DNA from: Bacilli bacterium
GTDB lineage: Bacteria > Bacillota_I > Bacilli_A > Izemoplasmatales > Hujiaoplasmataceae
DNA: 19,033 nucleotides
Direction: 5' to 3'
Assembly: GCA_018400565.1 (NCBI GenBank)
Contig: JAGYMP010000090.1
Location: 1-19,033 of the forward strand
Positions within the stretch are counted from its first letter, which is position 1. Each line of letters opens with the position of its first letter. The notes beneath the pieces are model-generated. The model searched no databases and had not been told where the DNA came from. It was given only the letters and a program-made list of their open reading frames with translations. Made by a program: the position numbers and the translations under genes. Shown here piece after piece: positions 14,603 through 19,033 of this stretch.

Positions 14603-15070
14603 ATGGAAAACACATTTAAATTGACCGAAGCCGGTTACGAACAATTAAAAAATGAATTGACGCAACTAAAAGACGTCGACAGAAAAGAAAACCTCGAAGC
14701 TTTGAAGGAAGCGAGAGCACAAGGCGATTTGAGTGAAAACGCCGATTATGATGCGGCACGTGACGAACAGGCACGCATCGAAGGAAGAATCAAGGAAATC
14801 GAAAATATCCTCAAACACGCTGAGATTATCCGTGACACGGATTCCAAGGTTGTCATGATCGGAAAAACCGTGAAACTCAAATTCGAAGACACCGGTGATG
14901 TGCATGAATACACGATCGTCGGTCATTTAGAAGCCAATCCGTTGCAGGGGAAAATTTCAAACGAATCACCGGTCGGTAAAGCGTTGAACGGCCATAAAAA
15001 AGGTGATAAAGTCACGTATAAAGCTGAAACCGGCCGGGAACTCACCGTCCAGATCAAGGATATCAAATAA
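14603..15070 (+). CDS. greA: Transcription elongation factor GreA
   Basis: 155 residues, normal for GreA, which enters the RNA polymerase secondary channel and triggers cleavage of backtracked RNA. The N-terminal coiled coil includes ARAQGDLSENADYDAARDEQ with the acidic tip residues. The C-terminal FKBP-like domain has SPVGKALNGHKKGDKVTYK. I chose ATG 14603 because AAGGAG (14590-14595) is seven bases upstream and MENTFKLTEAGYEQL matches the family start; TTG 14585 lies before that site. It keeps the udk-greA order of Firmicutes but has its own promoter and terminator. Confidence 0.97.
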   Translation: MENTFKLTEAGYEQLKNELTQLKDVDRKENLEALKEARAQGDLSENADYDAARDEQARIEGRIKEIENILKHAEIIRDTDSKVVMIGKTVKLKFEDTGDVHEYTIVGHLEANPLQGKISNESPVGKALNGHKKGDKVTYKAETGRELTVQIKDIK

Positions 15071-15100
15071 TCGGGGAATGCATATTTCCCGGTTTTGTTT
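15069..15100 (+). terminator. Terminator after greA
   Basis: CGGGGAA (15072-15078) pairs with TTTCCCG (15085-15091), one G-U pair, around a six-base loop. Flanking A and T bases extend the stem, and TTTTGTTT follows. Confidence 0.85.
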
Positions 15101-15114
15101 AGGGGGGATCACCA

Positions 15115-15807
15115 TTGATAGGAATCATCGGAGCAATGGACAAAGAAATCGACATCCTGCATGCGGCCATGCGTGTTGAAAACACATGGACACAAGCGAA
15201 CCGGACGTTTTACACGGGAACGATTCACGGTGTGGAGTGTGTGTTCGCACGTTCGGGCATCGGGAAGGTCAATGCGGCCATCACCGCATCGTTGATGCTT
15301 GATAAGAAACGACCGGATATGTTGATCAACATCGGTGTCGCTGGCGGGATCAACGGAATGGCTGTCGGTGATATTGCACTCGCGACGGGAATCGCATATT
15401 TTGATGTCAATCTTCAGGGGATTGATGACATCCCCTATGGCCAGATGCCGGGGTCGCCTCTGGTCCGTAAAACGGACATCGCTTTGACGGACAAAACCGA
15501 AACGATTCTGAAAGAAGCGAATATCCCCTACCGTAAAGGGATTTTGCTGTCGGGCGATATGTTCGTGACGGATATGAACCATCTTTCACAGATCATGAAG
15601 AATGTCGATAATCCGATTGCCGTGGAGATGGAAGGCATGGCCATCGCCGAGGCGGCCGCCGCTTTTGATGTGCCGTTTGTATCGTTAAGGGGCATATCGG
15701 ATGAAATCGGCGGATCCGAATCCGAATCATACGCAATGAATGTGAATGACATCAGCAAAAAAACAACAAAAGTTGTTTTGCATTGGTTGGATCATATCGA
15801 TGGATGA
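15115..15807 (+). CDS. mtnN: 5'-methylthioadenosine/S-adenosylhomocysteine nucleosidase
   Basis: Removes adenine from MTA, SAH and 5'-deoxyadenosine, the last being a by-product of radical SAM enzymes. The 230 residues show IGIIGAMDKEI with general base E11, SGIGKVNAA, INIGVAGGI, VEMEGMAIAEAA with E173, and RGISDEIGG with catalytic D196. The start is TTG 15115: the N-terminus would be damaged by any later ATG, and a run of six G (15102-15107) gives a strong ribosome binding site eight bases upstream. The stop overlaps the next gene, and a radical SAM gene lies two genes on, a fitting metabolic partner. Confidence 0.95.
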   Translation: MIGIIGAMDKEIDILHAAMRVENTWTQANRTFYTGTIHGVECVFARSGIGKVNAAITASLMLDKKRPDMLINIGVAGGINGMAVGDIALATGIAYFDVNLQGIDDIPYGQMPGSPLVRKTDIALTDKTETILKEANIPYRKGILLSGDMFVTDMNHLSQIMKNVDNPIAVEMEGMAIAEAAAAFDVPFVSLRGISDEIGGSESESYAMNVNDISKKTTKVVLHWLDHIDG

Positions 15808-16474
15808 ATGGATCATCGCCGGTGAACGGTTTCATCTCTGCGTTGAACGAAAACCCATCAAACATGCCTATCTCAGAGTAAAGAAAAACCATGTGATCCA
15901 TGTGACGTGCAACAAGCGTTTTAAAAAACATGAGATTGTGTTGTTTGTCAAGAAGCATGAGGCCAAAATCATCAAAGCCGCCCAAAAGGAATCACTCCCT
16001 CCCTATCAGGGCACATGGCTGATTTTCGGAAGGAAATACAAACACATTCTCGACCCAAAACGATCAAAACCAATCGAACTTGAGGATCACACGGTATACC
16101 AAAAAAAAGATAATCCCGCCAAAAAAGAAATCGAAGCCTTTTACGGATCGTTGATTTTACAAGAGATTCATTCTTTTTTGCACAATCATCCCATTCGGGA
16201 TCGATTCGATATGTCCCGTGTGACATGGAAAACACAATTGATGACATCGCGTTTCGGAAGTTGTCATCCAAAAAAGAAAACCATCAAACTGAATACGTTT
16301 TTGGGACGTGTCGACAAACGGTATCTGCATGCAACGCTGTTGCATGAGATTGTTCATCTTGAGTTCGCCAATCACCAAAAACGTTTTTATGATTGTCTGT
16401 TGTCTTATATGTCGGACTATCAATCGATTCACCGTGAGCTCAGGACAAGATTCAATGCATATGAGGTGAGATAA
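15800..16474 (+). CDS. YgjP-like (DUF45) M48-type metal-dependent hydrolase
   Basis: 224 residues. The zinc motif HEIVH (H182, E183, H186) is followed by H192 in FANHQKRFY, the spacing of the YgjP/WLM-like metallopeptidase clan. The preceding TSRFGSCHPKKKTIKLNTFL matches the family block usually written RWGSC...IRLN. The N-terminal part, with the GTWLIFGRKYKHIL segment, is also typical. The physiological substrate is not established. I chose ATG 15800, which overlaps the mtnN stop by eight bases, because the frame upstream is just mtnN in another register. The ribosome binding site is weak, so coupling is likely. The stop overlaps the ygiQ start (TAATG). An A8 run lies near 16101 in the middle of the gene. 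Confidence 0.85.
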   Translation: MDEWIIAGERFHLCVERKPIKHAYLRVKKNHVIHVTCNKRFKKHEIVLFVKKHEAKIIKAAQKESLPPYQGTWLIFGRKYKHILDPKRSKPIELEDHTVYQKKDNPAKKEIEAFYGSLILQEIHSFLHNHPIRDRFDMSRVTWKTQLMTSRFGSCHPKKKTIKLNTFLGRVDKRYLHATLLHEIVHLEFANHQKRFYDCLLSYMSDYQSIHRELRTRFNAYEVR

Positions 16475-18264
16475 TGCCTTTTTTACCAATCGATTGTGAA
16501 GAGATGAAAACACAGGGCATAAAACGTCCTGATTTTGTGCTTGTGACAGGTGATGCCTACGTCGATCATCCCTCCTTTGGGGCGGCCATCATCGGCCGGA
16601 TCCTAAACCGTCACGGGTATTCCGTGTGTGTGCTCTCTCAACCGGATTGGACAGATCCCGATACGTTTCTGACGTTTGGCAAGCCCCGTTTGGCTTGGTT
16701 GGTGACGGGAGGAAACATCGATTCGATGGTGAATCACTATACCGTGGCAAAAAGAAGAAGAAAAAAGGATGCGTATACCCCGGGAGGAAAGATGGGGAAA
16801 CGGCCTGACCGTGCGAATATCGTTTATTCGCACGTGATTCGTTCCGTCGATGACGACGCTTCGATCATCTTGGGAGGCATCGAAGCCTCGCTGCGCCGGT
16901 TGTCCCACTATGATTATTGGGATAATGTTGTCCGTCGCAGCATTTTAATTGATTCGGGGGCTGACATGTTGGTCTATGGCATGGGAGAAAAAGCCGTCAT
17001 CGGGATTGCTGATGCATTGGCCTCGGGTCTGTCCATAAACGATGTGATTTTCATCGATGGGACTGTCTATAAAACGAAGAGAGCCGGGTATGTCCCTGAA
17101 AATGCGCTTCGGCTTCCCTTTCACCAGACACAAAAAAGTGATAAATCAGCTTATGGAAAAGCATTTTCGATCATCGAACAAAACACCGATCACTTGAATG
17201 CATCACCACTCGTCGAACAAGACGGAACCTTTTACATTGTCCAAACCATTCCCGCATCTGTCTTATCAAGAGAGGAATTAGACCGGGTTTATGATTTGCC
17301 GTTCATGCGAAAAACACATCCGAAAATCGAATCACAGGGCCATGTGCCGGCCATCGATGAGGTCAAGTTCTCTTTGACGGCAAACCGAGGTTGTTTCGGC
17401 GGATGTTCATTTTGTGCGTTGTCGATGCACCAGGGCAGACGCGTCGTGTCGCGTTCCAAACAATCACTCATGAATGAAGCGAAGGCATTGACTCAGGATG
17501 AGTCTTTCAAAGGCTATATCCATGACGTCGGTGGCCCGACCGCGAATTTTTATGGCCCTTCCTGTGACAAACAGCGGTCCGATGGCGTCTGCAAAAACAA
17601 AGCCTGCATCGGTTATCGGGTATGTGGAAATCTTGATGTCGATCATCATGGGTATTTGAAAATATTGAGGGATTTAAGGAACTTAAAGGATGTCAAAAAG
17701 GTATTCATCCGCAGCGGTATCCGCTTTGATTATCTCATGATGGATGAGAATCGGGCATTTTTTGAAGAACTGATCGAACATCATGTTTCGGGTCAACTCA
17801 AAGTCGCACCCGAACATGTGAGCGATCACGTGCTCAAAATGATGAACAAACCACCCCATAGCGTATTCGAACGCTTCAGAGAGGCTTTTTTCGCTTATAC
17901 GAAAGAAATCGGCAAGGAGCAATACCTCATCCCTTATCTTATCAGTTCGCATCCCGGTTCAGGACTTGATGAGGCAATCGAACTTGCGGTGTACTTGAAT
18001 GAAACCGGCTTCCGTCCCGAACAGGTCCAGGATTTTTATCCGACACCGATGACCCGGTCGACGGTGATGTTTCACACTGGAATAGATCCCCTGACAAAGG
18101 AATCTGTCTATGTTGCGAAAACCAACGAGGAGAAGAAACGACAACGCGCTTTGTTGCAATTTGACCGTCCGAAAAACCATGCGCTTGTAAGAAAGACGCT
18201 GATCAAAGCGGGACGAAGCGATTTGATCGGTCACGGAAAACACTGCCTTGTTCCGCCGCAGTGA
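16474..18264 (+). CDS. ygiQ: YgiQ-family (UPF0313) radical SAM protein
   Basis: 596 residues. The iron-sulfur cluster motif CFGGCSFC places ligands at C307, C311 and C314 (CxxxCxxC). The N-terminal region begins with RPDFVLVTGDAYVDHPSFG and carries KRRRKKDAYTPGG, LGGIEASLRRLSHYDYWD and VYGMGEKA, all characteristic of YgiQ. A second cysteine-rich patch (SCDKQRSDGVCKNKACIGYRVCG, about residues 365-388 by eye) follows the radical SAM motif. The reaction carried out by this family is unknown to me. The start ATG overlaps the previous stop, with GAGGTGAG a few bases upstream. 5'-Deoxyadenosine made by such an enzyme could be cleared by the MtnN encoded two genes upstream. Confidence 0.92.
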   Translation: MPFLPIDCEEMKTQGIKRPDFVLVTGDAYVDHPSFGAAIIGRILNRHGYSVCVLSQPDWTDPDTFLTFGKPRLAWLVTGGNIDSMVNHYTVAKRRRKKDAYTPGGKMGKRPDRANIVYSHVIRSVDDDASIILGGIEASLRRLSHYDYWDNVVRRSILIDSGADMLVYGMGEKAVIGIADALASGLSINDVIFIDGTVYKTKRAGYVPENALRLPFHQTQKSDKSAYGKAFSIIEQNTDHLNASPLVEQDGTFYIVQTIPASVLSREELDRVYDLPFMRKTHPKIESQGHVPAIDEVKFSLTANRGCFGGCSFCALSMHQGRRVVSRSKQSLMNEAKALTQDESFKGYIHDVGGPTANFYGPSCDKQRSDGVCKNKACIGYRVCGNLDVDHHGYLKILRDLRNLKDVKKVFIRSGIRFDYLMMDENRAFFEELIEHHVSGQLKVAPEHVSDHVLKMMNKPPHSVFERFREAFFAYTKEIGKEQYLIPYLISSHPGSGLDEAIELAVYLNETGFRPEQVQDFYPTPMTRSTVMFHTGIDPLTKESVYVAKTNEEKKRQRALLQFDRPKNHALVRKTLIKAGRSDLIGHGKHCLVPPQ

Positions 18265-18275
18265 GTCATTAAACA

Positions 18276-18304
18276 TGGACAAAGCTTGAAAAATCCGTTA
18301 TAAT
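18276..18304 (+). promoter_or_regulatory. Promoter for yqeG-yqeH
   Basis: TGGACA (18276-18281) and a perfect TATAAT (18299-18304) are separated by 17 bases. This is the best sigma-A match in the window by sequence and spacing. It lies just after the ygiQ stop. Confidence 0.82.
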
Positions 18305-18327
18305 GAAACCAAAGCACGGAGGTCAGC

Positions 18328-18888
18328 ATGATAGAGTGTTTATTGAAGATCGATCATTTCATTCCGGATGATTACAAGAAAACGATATATGACATTGATT
18401 TCAAACAATTGGTTGACGAAGGTATCAAAACGTTGTTGATTGATTTGGACAATACAATGATTCCCTATGACGAAGACATGCCTGATGATAAAATCAAAGG
18501 GCTAATGGACACGTTAAAAGCACTGGGATTTGAAATTGTGGTTGTGTCGAACAACAAAGGCCCCCGCGTCAAGCGCTTTTCAGATGCTTTGAAACTGCCT
18601 TTTGTGAACAGTGCCAGAAAACCGTTCAAAAAGGGCTTGAAGAAAGCAGCAAGTCTATCGGGTGAGTATCACCCATCAGAGGTTTGTTTGATCGGGGATC
18701 AATTCATGACCGATGTGTGGGGCGGAAAACGCCTCGGGTTCAAGGTCATCGTCGTGGATGCCATTAAGCGTCGGATCGAAAAATGGTATACGCGTCTGAA
18801 CCGACGCATGGAAAAACGGATTCTTGCGCGACTCAAACGAATCCGTCGCACGATTTATGAAAAACTCAAACTTGACGAAAAGAGGTAA
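18328..18888 (+). CDS. yqeG: YqeG-family HAD phosphatase
   Basis: 186 residues of the HAD superfamily, subfamily IIIA. Motif I is LIDLDNTM with D39 and D41, motif II is VVSNN (S74), the motif III lysine lies around 98-102 in RKPFKKG, and motif IV is LIGDQFMTDVWGG (D124, D129). The C-terminus is strongly basic (about residues 148-186), which could help bind RNA, ribosomes or membrane; that is inference. ATG 18328 follows GGAGG at 18319-18323. The gene precedes yqeH by four bases, the order found in Bacillus. The substrate is uncertain; a role in phosphatidylglycerophosphate dephosphorylation has been discussed for relatives. Confidence 0.93.
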   Translation: MIECLLKIDHFIPDDYKKTIYDIDFKQLVDEGIKTLLIDLDNTMIPYDEDMPDDKIKGLMDTLKALGFEIVVVSNNKGPRVKRFSDALKLPFVNSARKPFKKGLKKAASLSGEYHPSEVCLIGDQFMTDVWGGKRLGFKVIVVDAIKRRIEKWYTRLNRRMEKRILARLKRIRRTIYEKLKLDEKR

Positions 18889-18892
18889 AAAC

Positions 18893-19033
18893 ATGACTGA
18901 GCTTTACTGCAAAGGATGCGGCGCATTGATCCAACAGGAAGATTCTAAAAAACCGGGGTATGTCTCTGAAGAGATCTTGAAGAAACTCGGACCCAAGAAA
19001 GTCCTGTGTCAACGTTGTTTCCGTCTCCGGCAC
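18893..19033 (+). CDS. yqeH: YqeH ribosome-biogenesis GTPase, N-terminal zinc finger only (3'-truncated by window edge)
   Basis: 47 residues visible. The zinc-finger pair C6/C9 (YCKGCGALIQ) and C39/C42 (CQRCFRLRH) match the treble-clef N-terminus of YqeH, a circularly permuted GTPase needed for 30S assembly. The GTPase motifs are outside the window. ATG 18893 follows AGAGG (about 18881-18885) and starts four bases after yqeG. The pairing with yqeG supports the call. Confidence 0.9.
   Translation, partial: MTELYCKGCGALIQQEDSKKPGYVSEEILKKLGPKKVLCQRCFRLRH

Noticed and set aside
18241..18263. CACTGC...GCAGTG inverted repeat at the ygiQ end as a terminator
   Set aside because: It has six pairs with an 11-base loop and no T tract after it. 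The yqeG promoter follows directly.
1..19033. Mobile element, CRISPR array, defence island or novel gene system
   Set aside because: Every long open frame is a recognisable or family-assigned housekeeping gene. No direct-repeat array, transposase, integrase, attachment site or composition break was seen.
1..19033. Mycoplasma-type genetic code (TGA as Trp)
   Set aside because: TGA ends several full-length genes at the expected family lengths, and tryptophan is encoded by TGG, including the T-box specifier.

Overview
The window is an ordinary, densely coded chromosomal segment from a low- to mid-GC Firmicutes/Mollicutes-type bacterium. The proteins (Spx, TrpS, Udk, RecD2, YqeG/YqeH, YrzB-like DUF1292) look like Bacillota ones, and both tRNA synthetase genes carry T-box leaders. 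TGA is a normal stop codon for at least OppF-neighbour, pepF, spx, gapA, pepP, recD2, alaS, mtnN and ygiQ genes, so this is not a code-4 Mycoplasma. In Bacillus the alaS-to-greA region also holds ireB, mltG, yrrM and two U32 peptidase genes. Here only alaS-ruvX-DUF1292-udk-greA remain. Loss of the murein transglycosylase mltG would fit a wall-less Acholeplasma/Izemoplasma-type relative, but that placement is inference.

Layout. 1-1157 (+): 3' part of an oligopeptide ABC ATPase (oppF), then a small DUF3899-like membrane protein, ending in a terminator that faces trpS. 1223-4206 (-): trpS with a tryptophan T-box leader and its own promoter, placed directly behind pepF (oligoendopeptidase F). 4239-4320: divergent extended -10 promoters for pepF and spx. 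4346-7966 (+): spx (redox regulator), gapA (glycolytic GAPDH with a cre-like site), a VTT/DedA-like membrane protein, and pepP (aminopeptidase P). Most of these have their own promoter and terminator. 7971-10208 (+): recD2 helicase, four bases behind pepP. 10285-10524: promoter and alanine T-box leader. 10541-14558 (+): alaS-ruvX-DUF1292-udk, tightly packed or overlapping. 14603-15070: greA with its own promoter and terminator. 15115-18264: mtnN, a YgjP-like metallohydrolase and a YgiQ-type radical SAM protein, overlapping each other. 18328-19033: yqeG and the start of yqeH, which link HAD phosphatase and ribosome-assembly GTPase functions.

How the genes work together. The themes are peptide use (OppF import, PepF and PepP hydrolysis), protein synthesis charged under amino-acid control (TrpS and AlaS, each switched by its own uncharged tRNA), central glycolysis (GapA), nucleoside and S-adenosyl by-product salvage (Udk, MtnN), and DNA/RNA maintenance (RecD2, RuvX, GreA). 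I found no mobile element, CRISPR array, tRNA, rRNA or prophage signal. I also found no convincing new multi-gene system. The most informative details are in the two T-box leaders, the cysteine-rich tail of Spx and the reduced alaS-greA cluster.
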